Positions 16,831-24,978 of a stretch of 64,000 nt of DNA are shown in pieces (within the stretch, counting starts at the first letter, position 1; every line of letters starts with the position of its first letter). The translations under genes were made by a program, and so were the position numbers. Source of the DNA: Lachnospiraceae bacterium AC2028 (lineage in GTDB: Bacteria; Bacillota; Clostridia; Lachnospirales; Lachnospiraceae); the NCBI GenBank assembly GCA_000702685.1, contig JNJD01000008.1, forward strand, positions 199,223 to 263,222, written 5' to 3'. The notes under the pieces were generated by a model. It was not told the origin of the DNA. It made no database searches and saw only the letters and a program-made list of their open reading frames with translations.

Positions 16831-17688
16831 TTGAAAGCATCCGATCTGAAAAAAGACATAAAGGTACGTCTCGAAGCAGCCGGGATCCCCGATGCGGAAA
16901 CCGATACGAGGATCCTTATGAAGGAGTATGCCCATGTGAGCGTGTCGGACCTTTATGCTGATCCGGACCTTGAGCTTGCGGATTCTTTTTCACGCGATGA
17001 TCTTGAAAAAGCTATGGAGCTCCGCGTAAAAAGAGTTCCTCTACAGCATATACTCGGCAGGACCTGTTTTATGGGTTTTGACTTTACTGTCTCTCCGGCA
17101 GCGCTGATCCCGAGACCCGATACCGAGATCCTTGCGGAAGAAGCGCTTATGGACTATCACGACGGTTCGCGCATACTTGATCTGTGCACGGGCAGCGGAT
17201 GCATCATCATAAGCCTTCTTGCACTTATGAACGACTGTTACGGAGTTGCAACCGATATATCGAAGGATGCGCTTTCCCTTGCGGAAAAGAATGCTTCCGA
17301 TATCCTCGGTGAAAAGAAAGACAGGCTTAGATTTTTCGAAGGTGATCTGTACTCTGCCGTTCCCGAGGGAGAAAAATTTGAAATGATAGTTTCCAATCCG
17401 CCCTATATAAGGACTGCGGATATGAAAGGTTTAATGCCCGAAGTAAAAGATCACGATCCGGCCCTTGCGCTTGACGGCGGCGAGGACGGACTGGTCTTCT
17501 ACAGAAGGATAATAGAGGGGGCCGGGGATCATCTGTGCCCCGGAGGCGACCTGATCCTTGAGATAGGCTACGATCAGGCCGGAGATGTTACCGAGATCAT
17601 GAAAGCCAATAAATTCATCGAAGTCCGGACAATAAAAGATTTCGGCGGATGTGACCGCGTAGTCAGGGGAATCTTATCCTCTCTTTAG
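16831..17688 (+). CDS. prmC: peptide chain release factor N5-glutamine methyltransferase
   Basis: Methylates the Gln of the GGQ motif of release factors, including the product of the next gene. 285 residues starting with TTG at 16831; no better start is visible. It has an N-terminal helical substrate domain (VPLQHILGRTCFMGFDFTV), SAM-binding LDLCTGSGCIIISL near residue 117, and the catalytic NPPYI (VSNPPYIRTADM). It lies 6 bases after the DUF1385 gene, and prfA starts 48 bases after its stop. Confidence 0.94.
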   Translation: MKASDLKKDIKVRLEAAGIPDAETDTRILMKEYAHVSVSDLYADPDLELADSFSRDDLEKAMELRVKRVPLQHILGRTCFMGFDFTVSPAALIPRPDTEILAEEALMDYHDGSRILDLCTGSGCIIISLLALMNDCYGVATDISKDALSLAEKNASDILGEKKDRLRFFEGDLYSAVPEGEKFEMIVSNPPYIRTADMKGLMPEVKDHDPALALDGGEDGLVFYRRIIEGAGDHLCPGGDLILEIGYDQAGDVTEIMKANKFIEVRTIKDFGGCDRVVRGILSSL

Positions 17689-17736
17689 CCGTGCGTGAAT
17701 CTGCTTTTTGTTTTTTTCACGGATAAGGAGAGAAAT

Positions 17737-18819
17737 ATGTTTGAACAGCTTGATGAACTCCTCGGAAGATACGAGGAAATGAACAGACAGCTCCAGGATC
17801 CCGCAATTGCCGGGGACGGAGCGAAATTCCAAAAGATAATGAAGGAGCAGGGCGCTATAACCCCGCTCGTAAACGCATACAGCGAATATAAGAAGTGCAA
17901 TACCGATCTTGCCGATGCCCTTGAGATGCTCTCTTCCGAGAATGACGAAGAGATGCGTACGATGCTCAAGGAATCCGTATCGGAGGGTAAGGCACGCATA
18001 CAGGAGCTTGAGGAGCAGATCAAAATCCTTCTTCTTCCCAAAGATCCCAACGATTCCAAAAACGTTATCATTGAGTTCAGGGCAGGTGCAGGCGGAGACG
18101 AGGCCGCTCTTTTTGCTGCTGAGCTTTACAGGATGTATGTCCACTATGCGGAGAGTCAGGGCTGGAAGACTCAGCTTATATCCGCGGACGAAACGGGTAT
18201 CGGCGGCTTCAAGGACTGTACCATGACCATTACGGGTGAAGGCGCATACTCAAGACTCAAGTACGAGAGCGGAGTCCACAGGGTACAGCGTGTTCCCGAG
18301 ACGGAAAGCGGCGGAAGGATCCATACCTCCACGGCATCCGTTGCGGTAATGCCCGAAGCCGACGAGGATGTCGATATCGAGATTGATCCCAAGGATATAA
18401 GGATCGATGTCATGCGTGCTTCCGGAAACGGCGGTCAGTGCGTCAATACGACCGACTCTGCCGTACGCCTCACACATTTTCCTACGGGTATTGTTGTCTA
18501 TTCCCAGACGGAAAAGAGCCAGATCCAGAATAAGGCCAAGGCTTTCGCACTTCTCAAGGCAAAGCTCTACGATATACAGCAGCAGGAAAAGCACGATGCC
18601 GAGGCGGAACTCAGGAAATCCCAGATAGGAACCGGAGACCGCTCGGAGAAGATCAGGACCTATAATTTCCCTCAGGGAAGGGTCACGGATCACCGTATAG
18701 AACTTACCCTTTATAAGCTGGACAAGATAATGAACGGCGATATCGGGGAGATCATAGATGCCTGCATTGCGGCCGACAGATCGGCCAAGCTTGCCAAAAT
18801 GGAAGAAAATCAAAATTGA
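17737..18819 (+). CDS. prfA: peptide chain release factor 1
   Basis: Reads UAA/UAG stop codons and triggers peptide release. The start at 17737 ([14 protein letters not shown]) is set by AAGGAGAG upstream and gives 360 residues, the normal size; the in-frame upstream ATG at 17695 would add a non-conserved stretch. Motifs: [15 protein letters not shown], the codon-recognition region around [17 protein letters not shown], and the GGQ loop [18 protein letters not shown] with Cys where His is commoner. The C-terminal [25 protein letters not shown] is intact. Confidence 0.96.
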   Translation: MFEQLDELLGRYEEMNRQLQDPAIAGDGAKFQKIMKEQGAITPLVNAYSEYKKCNTDLADALEMLSSENDEEMRTMLKESVSEGKARIQELEEQIKILLLPKDPNDSKNVIIEFRAGAGGDEAALFAAELYRMYVHYAESQGWKTQLISADETGIGGFKDCTMTITGEGAYSRLKYESGVHRVQRVPETESGGRIHTSTASVAVMPEADEDVDIEIDPKDIRIDVMRASGNGGQCVNTTDSAVRLTHFPTGIVVYSQTEKSQIQNKAKAFALLKAKLYDIQQQEKHDAEAELRKSQIGTGDRSEKIRTYNFPQGRVTDHRIELTLYKLDKIMNGDIGEIIDACIAADRSAKLAKMEENQN

Positions 18820-18821
18820 GT

Positions 18822-18851
18822 ATGACATTTTTCTTTAATTTATGATACAAT
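18822..18851 (+). promoter_or_regulatory. putative promoter of the CarD-like gene
   Basis: ATGACA at 18822-18827, an 18-base spacer and TACAAT at 18846-18851. A GCATTC...GGATGC hairpin near 18880-18897 lies in the leader. Confidence 0.45.
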
Positions 18852-18917
18852 GAATTTTGTATCGGCATTATGTAAACAGGCATTCAGGGGGGATGCCGCA
18901 TTAATAAGGAGTTTGTC

Positions 18918-19412
18918 ATGTTCAGCGTAGGAGATTATGTAGTCTGCGGTAATAAAGGTGTGTGCAGAGTGGACCAGATATCACCCCTTGATATTTCGGG
19001 TGCGAGCAGTGAGGATTACTATATCCTCAAGCCTGTCTACAGCCCAGGCAGCACTGTATATATTTCCATGGAGTCCGCTGACGAGAAGCTCCGTGCGGTA
19101 CTTACCAAGAAGGAAGCCGACAAGCTTATAAAGCAGATGCCCGGTGTTCTTGATATTACGGTCGATAACGATAAGCAGCTCGAGGGCGAGTACAAGAACT
19201 GTATCCGTTCCAATAACGCAATGGACCTGGTCAAACTCCTCAAGACCATTTACCACAGACGCGAGGCGAGATTTGCCGCAGGCCGTAAGGAGACCGCGCT
19301 CGATGCGAAGTATTTCCGCATGGCCGGAGATTACCTCTACGGAGAGCTTGCCATAAGCCTCAATATTCCCAGGGAAGAGGTAGAGGGGTATATCGGAAAT
19401 ACTATTTCCTAA
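18918..19412 (+). CDS. CarD/CdnL-type RNA polymerase-binding regulator
   Basis: 164 residues. The N-terminal half is the Tudor-like RNA-polymerase-interacting domain (FSVGDYVVCGNKGVCRVDQI, then YYILKPVYSPGSTVYISME), and the helical C-terminal half (MDLVKLLKTIYHRREARFAAGRKE, YFRMAGDYLYGELAISLNI) matches the DNA-contacting domain. Such proteins bind the polymerase beta subunit and stabilise open promoter complexes, in other bacteria often affecting rRNA and stress genes. AAGGAG precedes the ATG. It stands alone between prfA and the infC operon. Confidence 0.88.
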   Translation: MFSVGDYVVCGNKGVCRVDQISPLDISGASSEDYYILKPVYSPGSTVYISMESADEKLRAVLTKKEADKLIKQMPGVLDITVDNDKQLEGEYKNCIRSNNAMDLVKLLKTIYHRREARFAAGRKETALDAKYFRMAGDYLYGELAISLNIPREEVEGYIGNTIS

Positions 19413-19417
19413 AGGTA

Positions 19418-19447
19418 TTGACATGGGTTATCCCATGTGTTAATATG
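19418..19447 (+). promoter_or_regulatory. strong sigma-A promoter of infC-rpmI-rplT
   Basis: Perfect TTGACA at 19418-19423, an 18-base spacer and TAATAT at 19442-19447. The spacer contains a small dyad (ATGGGTTATCCCAT). Confidence 0.8.
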
Positions 19448-19453
19448 CATTTT

Positions 19454-19600
19454 GCGTGTGAAAACACGGACAATAAAGCAGAGCAGCCGCTCTCACCTGC
19501 AGGCGCAGCCAAACAGGTTAAAAAGTCCGATCACAGTCTTTGATCGAATTTTGTATGCGGCTCACTGCGAGCCGCTTTTTTATTTGTTTGGGGGATATAT
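19454..19600 (+). promoter_or_regulatory. infC leader RNA with attenuator (L20-leader type)
   Basis: A structured leader of about 150 bases between promoter and infC. It contains upstream pairing segments (GCAGCCGCTCTC, CACCTG...CAGGT) and ends with an intrinsic terminator at 19557-19582. In B. subtilis the infC-rpmI-rplT operon is controlled by L20 binding to such a leader; the same control here is inference from position and architecture. Confidence 0.65.
19557..19582 (+). terminator. leader attenuator terminator
   Basis: GCGGCTC / GAGCCGC hairpin with loop ACTGC followed by TTTTTTA, upstream of infC, consistent with transcription attenuation. Confidence 0.85.
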
Positions 19601-19615
19601 CAGGAGGTACTTAGT

Positions 19616-20167
19616 ATTAACAACTTATTTATCAATGAACAGATAAGAGACAAGGAAGTCAGAGTCATCGGCGAAGCAGGCAACATGATCGGCGTCATGT
19701 CCACTAAGGAAGCACTTGCCATGGCTCAGGATGCGGGACTTGACCTGATCAAGATCGCACCCACCGCAACTCCGCCCGTATGTAAGATCGCCGATTACGG
19801 AAAGTATCAGTACGAGCAGCTCCGCAAGGAGAAGGAAGCACGTAAGAAGCAGCATCAGGTTGACATCAAGGAGATCCGTATTTCTCCCAACATCGATACC
19901 AATGATGTAAATACCAAGATCAACGCTGCAAGAAAGTTCCTTGCAAAGGGCGATAAGGTCAAGGTCACACTTCGTTTCCGCGGACGTGAGATGGCTCATA
20001 TGAACACCACCAAGCACGTTCTCGACGATTTCGCCGAGCAGCTTTCGGATGTTGCAGTCATTGAGAAGCCTGCCAAGGTTGAAGGCAGGAGCATAATAAT
20101 GTTTTTAACGGCAAAGAAAGAAGATAAGCCGTCAAAAAATAAAGAAGAAGCACCAAAGCAAGATTAG
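19616..20167 (+). CDS. infC: translation initiation factor IF-3 with AUU start codon
   Basis: IF-3 binds the 30S subunit and checks initiation codons. The N-terminal family sequence ([33 protein letters not shown]) runs upstream of any ATG, back to ATT at 19616-19618. AGGAGGT ends 7 bases before that ATT, and no ATG, GTG or TTG exists in frame between the ribosome site and the conserved sequence, so AUU is the start. This gives 183 residues; a call at the ATG at 19685 would lose 23 conserved residues. The middle linker [18 protein letters not shown] and C domain [13 protein letters not shown] are intact. AUU starts of infC are the classical basis of IF-3 autoregulation. Confidence 0.93.
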   Translation: MNNLFINEQIRDKEVRVIGEAGNMIGVMSTKEALAMAQDAGLDLIKIAPTATPPVCKIADYGKYQYEQLRKEKEARKKQHQVDIKEIRISPNIDTNDVNTKINAARKFLAKGDKVKVTLRFRGREMAHMNTTKHVLDDFAEQLSDVAVIEKPAKVEGRSIIMFLTAKKEDKPSKNKEEAPKQD

Positions 20168-20178
20168 GAGGAAGTAAC

Positions 20179-20376
20179 ATGCCCAAGATGAAGACAAGCA
20201 GTGCTGCAGCAAAGCGCTTCAAGGCTACAGGCACAGGAAAGCTTAAGAGAAACAAGGCTTATAAGAGTCATATTCTGACCAAGAAGAGCACCAAGAGAAA
20301 GAGAAATCTCCGTAAGGCAGCAATGACCGACGCTACCAATATCAAGAATATGAAGAAGATCCTGCCCTATCTGTAA
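20179..20376 (+). CDS. rpmI: 50S ribosomal protein L35
   Basis: 65-residue basic ribosomal protein ([32 protein letters not shown], then [11 protein letters not shown]). It starts behind AGGAGG, 11 bases after infC, in the conserved infC-rpmI-rplT order. Confidence 0.96.
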   Translation: MPKMKTSSAAAKRFKATGTGKLKRNKAYKSHILTKKSTKRKRNLRKAAMTDATNIKNMKKILPYL

Positions 20377-20431
20377 GGCAGACGCACCCGGCAGCGACAT
20401 ATGCTGACGGTTAGATTGGAGGAAATTAGAA

Positions 20432-20788
20432 ATGGCAAGAATTAAAGGTGGATTAAACGCCAAGAAAAAGCACAATCGCGTTCTGAAGCTTGCAAAGGGC
20501 TACAGAGGCGCAAGAAGTAATCAGTACAGAGTTGCAAAGCAGTCCGTAATGAGAGCTCTTACCTCATCTTACTCAGGACGTAAGGAGAGAAAGAGAGAGT
20601 TCAGAAAGCTCTGGATAACCAGAATCAATGCAGCAGCTCGTATTAACGGTCTTTCATACAGCAAGTTCATGTACGGTCTCAAGAAGGCAGGCGTTGACAT
20701 GAACAGAAAGATGCTCGCTGAGCTCGCAGTTAATGATGCAGCAGGATTCGCATCACTCGCTGAGATGGCTAAGAAAGAGATTGCTTAA
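20432..20788 (+). CDS. rplT: 50S ribosomal protein L20
   Basis: 118-residue large-subunit assembly protein ([47 protein letters not shown] region). In Firmicutes it also represses its own operon by binding the infC leader, which fits the attenuator at 19557-19582. TGGAGGAAATT precedes the ATG. Confidence 0.96.
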   Translation: MARIKGGLNAKKKHNRVLKLAKGYRGARSNQYRVAKQSVMRALTSSYSGRKERKREFRKLWITRINAAARINGLSYSKFMYGLKKAGVDMNRKMLAELAVNDAAGFASLAEMAKKEIA

Positions 20789-20814
20789 CTGAAAGTCAAT
20801 ATGACTTTACATAA

Positions 20815-20843
20815 AAAAGACAGCCGGTGAAGGCTGTCTTTTT
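20815..20843 (+). terminator. intrinsic terminator after rplT
   Basis: AAAAGACAGCC / GGCTGTCTTTTT hairpin closing the infC operon. Confidence 0.9.
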
Positions 20844-20854
20844 GTATTACACAC

Positions 20855-21074
20855 GGGTCCTGTCACATACAGACCTTTCTGCTCATTGGCCGTTCGCTAA
20901 GCGGTTCTGTGGAATACATACTACCGCGGAGTTCCGCACCGCTCGCATTCGCCATCGTGGCTCAGTGCTCGCTATTTTCGCCATCCGGGCGAAAATGTGC
21001 TTTGGATCATGTATTCCTTAGAACCGCTAAGCTCACTCTAAAATCGCAGAAATCTCTGTATGTGGCAGGACCCG
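20855..21074. repeat. ~220-base imperfect inverted-repeat element, no coding content
   Basis: The ends are inverted copies: 20855-20882 (GGGTCCTG...TTTCTGC) matches the complement of 21047-21074 at 25 of 28 positions. A second inverted block further in (GCTAAGCGGTTCT...GGAATACAT near 20896-20919, against 21013-21033) and a central TTTTCGCC/GGCGAAAA hairpin near 20975-20996 make one long folded structure. It fills the space between the rplT terminator and the convergent pepD gene. No open frame of note. It could be a MITE-like element or a structured RNA. A partial end match (GGCAGGACCCGTGT) lies at 59363. Confidence 0.7.
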
Positions 21075-21087
21075 TCCTGTTAAAATG

Positions 21088-22533
21088 TCAGCCTTTATCG
21101 GCGAGGACTTTCAGAAGATAGTCATATGTGCGCTGAGTCGAAGAGATGGAGAGGCGCTCGAGGGGAGAGTGGATGTCCTGCATGTCGGGTCCTATTGACA
21201 CGGCGTCAATATCAGGGGCTTTGTCCATGAAGAAGCCGCATTCGAGGCCTGCGTGGATTGCTTCGACCTTGGGTTCGTATCCGTACATATCCCTGAAGAC
21301 CCTGACCATCTTGTCCCTGAGAGGGGATTCCGGAGCATATTTCCATCCCGGGTAGACTCCGGTCACTTTATTGGTGCCTCCGAATTCTCCGGTGATCTTT
21401 TTCAGTGTATCGATGAGTTCGTCCCTTTCGGAAGCTATGCTGCTGCGGACCGAAAATTCGGCGTGGAGCTTTCCGCCCTTTACATCAATGATGCCGAGAT
21501 TCAGGGAGGTCTGCACGAGCCCTTCTATGTCTTTGCTCATTGCGATCACACCGTTTGGAAGTGCTTTCAGAAAATCAGAGGCCTTGGAAATGCTTAAATG
21601 CAGTGCTTCGGATATTTCATCGCAGGGGATGATCTCTGCGGTAAATCCGGGATCTGTCTCGGAATAGATTTTTCTCTGCTTATCGGATTCGAGTCTGACC
21701 GATTCAATGACGGAGTCAGCATCTTTGGCCGGAACGGATAATGTGACGGTGCACCATGAGGGGATAGCGTTGTCTGCGTTTCCGCCTTTGATATCCGTGA
21801 CTGCGGCATCTGAGACTTCTGATGCTTTTTTCAGGATCTCACCCATAACCTTGATCGCATTTGCTCTTCCAAGGTGGATCATCTGACCCGAATGGCCGCC
21901 TGTCAGACCGGAAATGCTTATCTGCAGTGATTTTTGATCCGGTGACGGAGAGGCGCCTGATTCCAGGAAACAGGAGACTCTGGCTCCCCCGGCACATCCG
22001 ACGGTAAATATTCCTTCATCCTCGGAATCGAGATTGATGAGACTGCGGTATTTGATGTTCGAGATATCCAGTCCCGAAGCACCTTCCATCCCCGTCTCTT
22101 CGTTGGCGGTTATTATGACCTCGAGAGGAGGGTGGGGGATGTCATCCGATGAAAGAATCGCAAGTGCCATTGCTACTGCGATTCCGTCATCCCCGCCGAG
22201 GGAGGTGTGATGAGCACCGATAAGATCTCCGTCGATAAAAATATCCAGCGGAGCGGTCTTCATATCAATGCCGCTTCCTTCATCGCATACGGCGACCATA
22301 TCCATATGCCCCTGAAGGATGATCCCGGGCATATCTTCATAGCCGGGGTAAGCGGGCTTTCTGTAGATGATGTTTCCTGCTTCATCCGCAGTGAAATCTA
22401 TATCATTCTTTTTCGCGAAAGCGATGAGATAATCCCTTATCCCGTCCAGGTTATAGGAACCGTGGGGGATCCGGGTGATCTCCTCGAAATATCCGAATAC
22501 TTTTTCGGGCCTGAGCGAGTCTAAAACAGCCAT
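21088..22533 (-). CDS. pepD: aminoacyl-histidine dipeptidase (M20 family)
   Basis: Cytosolic zinc dipeptidase cleaving Xaa-His and related dipeptides. Starting at MAVLDSLRP with CGGAGG 8 bases upstream, it has 481 residues, normal for PepD. Metal and catalytic motifs: LQGHMDMVAV (H-x-D), SLGGDDGIAVAMAL, ANEETGMEGASGLD (catalytic Glu pair), INLDSEDEG, and near the C terminus HAGLECGFFMD and SIGPDMQDIHSPLE. It is a single gene on the minus strand, facing the rplT operon. Confidence 0.92.
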   Translation of the reverse strand: MAVLDSLRPEKVFGYFEEITRIPHGSYNLDGIRDYLIAFAKKNDIDFTADEAGNIIYRKPAYPGYEDMPGIILQGHMDMVAVCDEGSGIDMKTAPLDIFIDGDLIGAHHTSLGGDDGIAVAMALAILSSDDIPHPPLEVIITANEETGMEGASGLDISNIKYRSLINLDSEDEGIFTVGCAGGARVSCFLESGASPSPDQKSLQISISGLTGGHSGQMIHLGRANAIKVMGEILKKASEVSDAAVTDIKGGNADNAIPSWCTVTLSVPAKDADSVIESVRLESDKQRKIYSETDPGFTAEIIPCDEISEALHLSISKASDFLKALPNGVIAMSKDIEGLVQTSLNLGIIDVKGGKLHAEFSVRSSIASERDELIDTLKKITGEFGGTNKVTGVYPGWKYAPESPLRDKMVRVFRDMYGYEPKVEAIHAGLECGFFMDKAPDIDAVSIGPDMQDIHSPLERLSISSTQRTYDYLLKVLADKG

Positions 22534-22641
22534 ATCCGTGCCTCCGTTTTTTGTCTGCAAAAACATCATTTATCATAAACCTTTACGGGGGATTAAAAAA
22601 GAGTTCTTTTCCCCAAATTTACGGCACAAAAGGGCATTCTG

Positions 22642-22650
22642 TGGTATAAT
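22642..22650 (+). promoter_or_regulatory. extended -10 promoter element
   Basis: TGGTATAAT (TG-n plus a perfect -10), with no clear -35 box, 39 bases before the MBL-fold gene. It would drive the four-gene signalling cassette. Confidence 0.5.
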
Positions 22651-22688
22651 TTTTATATCTTTGTGAACCGATTTATGAGGGACTCGAA

Positions 22689-23471
22689 ATGAAAGTAACT
22701 ATCCTGGGAGCGAGAGGTTCTATTCCCACCGAAGGAAAGGATATGCTTGAATTCGGCGGAGGTACTTCATGCGTTCTCGTAGAAAGTGATGACCGTGCTA
22801 TATTTCTTGATGCCGGAACGGGTATCATCAACGCACCGGATATAGGAAATAAGTCCATCACGATCCTTCTTACCCATCCTCATCTCGATCATGTCATAGG
22901 ACTTCCCTTTTTCCCGTATATTTCCGAGAAAAACAGAAGGATAGATTTTTATGCCGCCAGGACAGGCGATTATTCCGCATATGAACAGCTTGATACTGTT
23001 TATACGAATCCTCTCTGGCCCTGCAGGATCGTGGATTATCCGTCGGATATAAGGATATTCGATGCGGATTTTCCGATCACCGTCGGCGGTTTTACAGTGA
23101 CGGGAATTCCTTCCGTTCATCCCGGAGGAGGAACTGTTTTCAGGCTTGATGAAAACGGAAAGTCCGTAGTCTATGCAACTGATTACGAATATGAACCGGA
23201 TAAGATCGGAGAACTGATAGAGTTTTCCAAAGACTGCGATCTTCTTCTTTTTGATGCACAGTATACGGATGAAGAATTTGAAGCAAGAAGAGGCTTCGGA
23301 CATTCGACCGTTGCCCAGGGAATGGAAGTCATGAAAAAGTCGGGTGCGAAGAACATACGATTTGTACATCACGATCCAAGACATACGGATGAATTCCTGC
23401 GTGAAATGGAAAGACCCATAAAGAGCGAGGCGGCAGCTTTTGCAAGAAAAGATGAGGTGATCATCCTTTGA
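22689..23471 (+). CDS. MBL-fold metallo-hydrolase
   Basis: 260 residues of the metallo-beta-lactamase fold. LLTHPHLDHVIGLPFF carries the H-x-H-x-D-H zinc motif; further ligands are likely in SVHPGG, ATDYE and VHHDPRHTDEF near the C terminus. N-terminal KVTILGARGSIPT...FGGGTSCVLVE resembles phosphodiesterase-like MBL proteins (RNase Z/PhnP type). First gene of a cassette: its TGA overlaps the TTG of the HD-GYP gene, implying cotranslation. The substrate is unknown; a (cyclic) phosphodiester would suit the neighbours (inference). Confidence 0.8.
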   Translation: MKVTILGARGSIPTEGKDMLEFGGGTSCVLVESDDRAIFLDAGTGIINAPDIGNKSITILLTHPHLDHVIGLPFFPYISEKNRRIDFYAARTGDYSAYEQLDTVYTNPLWPCRIVDYPSDIRIFDADFPITVGGFTVTGIPSVHPGGGTVFRLDENGKSVVYATDYEYEPDKIGELIEFSKDCDLLLFDAQYTDEEFEARRGFGHSTVAQGMEVMKKSGAKNIRFVHHDPRHTDEFLREMERPIKSEAAAFARKDEVIIL

Positions 23472-24952
23472 GCGGTAAAGAGATCAAAAACAGCATAGGT
23501 GAGACGGGCTATACACTTGACCGTATGATACGTATCGCCCTGGATCTGTCATCCGAGAATGATTTTGACATACTCATGCAGAAGATCCTGCTGGAAGCGA
23601 TGGACATATGCCACTGTGATGCGGGAACGGTTTATGTTCTTGAAGATGATCATCTGAATTTCCACACGGTCCTTACCAAATCGCTGGGAACAAGCCTTGA
23701 GGAACAGAACCGTAACAAGAATCTTCCTCCGGTGCCTCTGGGAAGAAAGAACGTCTGTGCATGTGCGGCTCTCGATAAAAAGAGGATCAATATCCCCGAC
23801 GTATATGAATCCAAGGATTATGATTTTACCGGCGCCCAGAAGTACGATGCGATAACTCATTACCGCACAGGTTCCATGCTGGTAATACCGATGGATGATG
23901 ACAAGGATGATATCATCGGAGTTCTGCAGCTTATAAATGCGCAGGATGAAAACGGAAAGACCATCCCCTTTGATCCCGCATACGAACAGATAGTTTCGGC
24001 ACTTGCTTCGCTTGCCGCAGTGAGCTTGAATAACCACCAGCTTGCACAGGAAGTTACCGACACATTGCATTCCTTCGTCGAGGTAATGGTCGATGCGATC
24101 GATGCAAGAAGCGCATACAATGCCAACCACACAAGGAGCATGGTCAGATATGCCGATAAATTCATCGACTGGCTGCGTGAAACGGATAACGAATGGAAAT
24201 TTACGGATGACCAGAAGGACGCATATCTTATGAGCATCTGGCTCCACGATATAGGAAAGCTCATCGTTCCGCTTGAAGTTCTCGATAAGCCCGACAGACT
24301 TGGAGCACTGAAACAGGGACTTAAGAGCAAGGTTGATATCGCATGCCTTATGGAAAAGGTTGAGATGCTCGAGCATCCTGACAGAGCTTCCGATTGCAGC
24401 GCTAAGATCGATACGATCAGGAATGCTTACGAAGTTATAGAAACCGCAAATACCGCGGGATTCCTTCCCGATGAGAAGATAGAAGAGCTGAAAGGAATTG
24501 CGAAAATAAAATTAAAGAATGCCGACGGCGAAGATATACCTCTCCTTGATGAAAAGGAACTTGAAGCGATCACCGTAAGGAAAGGAACTCTTACTGATTC
24601 CGAAAGAAAACAGGTTCAGAGTCACGTTGTATATACAAGGCGCATGCTCGATAAGATGCATTTCAAAGGCATCTACAGGGAGGTTCCGTTCTGGTCGGGA
24701 TCGCACCATGAATTCCTGAACGGCCGGGGTTATCCGAACGGACTTACCGCAGATGACCTTCCGGACCAGTCGAGACTTCTTACCATCATTGATGTGTATG
24801 ATGCGCTTACGGCTGAGGACAGACCGTACAAACCGCCCATGCCGCCGGAGAAAGCATTCGGCATACTTAAGAGCATGAGGGATGACGGACAGATAGACGG
24901 AAGGCTTCTAGATGAATTCATTGAAAGCGAAGCCTGGAAAAAGGATAAATAA
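23468..24952 (+). CDS. GAF domain + HD-GYP cyclic-di-GMP phosphodiesterase
   Basis: 494 residues, probably cytoplasmic, no membrane segment. An N-terminal GAF sensor (about residues 20-185: MDICHCDAGTVYVLEDDHL, GSMLVIPMDDDKDDIIGVLQLINA) is followed by an HD-GYP domain (about 200-490) with IWLHDIGKLIVPLEVLDKP and the signature HHEFLNGRGYPNGL intact. An unusual helical stretch (about 290-370) separates the HD from the GYP part. It should hydrolyse c-di-GMP under control of a GAF ligand or redox signal. TTG start, overlapping the MBL stop. Confidence 0.87.
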   Translation: MSGKEIKNSIGETGYTLDRMIRIALDLSSENDFDILMQKILLEAMDICHCDAGTVYVLEDDHLNFHTVLTKSLGTSLEEQNRNKNLPPVPLGRKNVCACAALDKKRINIPDVYESKDYDFTGAQKYDAITHYRTGSMLVIPMDDDKDDIIGVLQLINAQDENGKTIPFDPAYEQIVSALASLAAVSLNNHQLAQEVTDTLHSFVEVMVDAIDARSAYNANHTRSMVRYADKFIDWLRETDNEWKFTDDQKDAYLMSIWLHDIGKLIVPLEVLDKPDRLGALKQGLKSKVDIACLMEKVEMLEHPDRASDCSAKIDTIRNAYEVIETANTAGFLPDEKIEELKGIAKIKLKNADGEDIPLLDEKELEAITVRKGTLTDSERKQVQSHVVYTRRMLDKMHFKGIYREVPFWSGSHHEFLNGRGYPNGLTADDLPDQSRLLTIIDVYDALTAEDRPYKPPMPPEKAFGILKSMRDDGQIDGRLLDEFIESEAWKKDK

Positions 24953-24978
24953 CCGTAAGGGATAAACGGAGGAAGAAT

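Noticed and set aside
19685-19687. ATG as infC start
   Set aside because: It would delete the conserved IF-3 N terminus and has no ribosome site; ATT 19616 has both.
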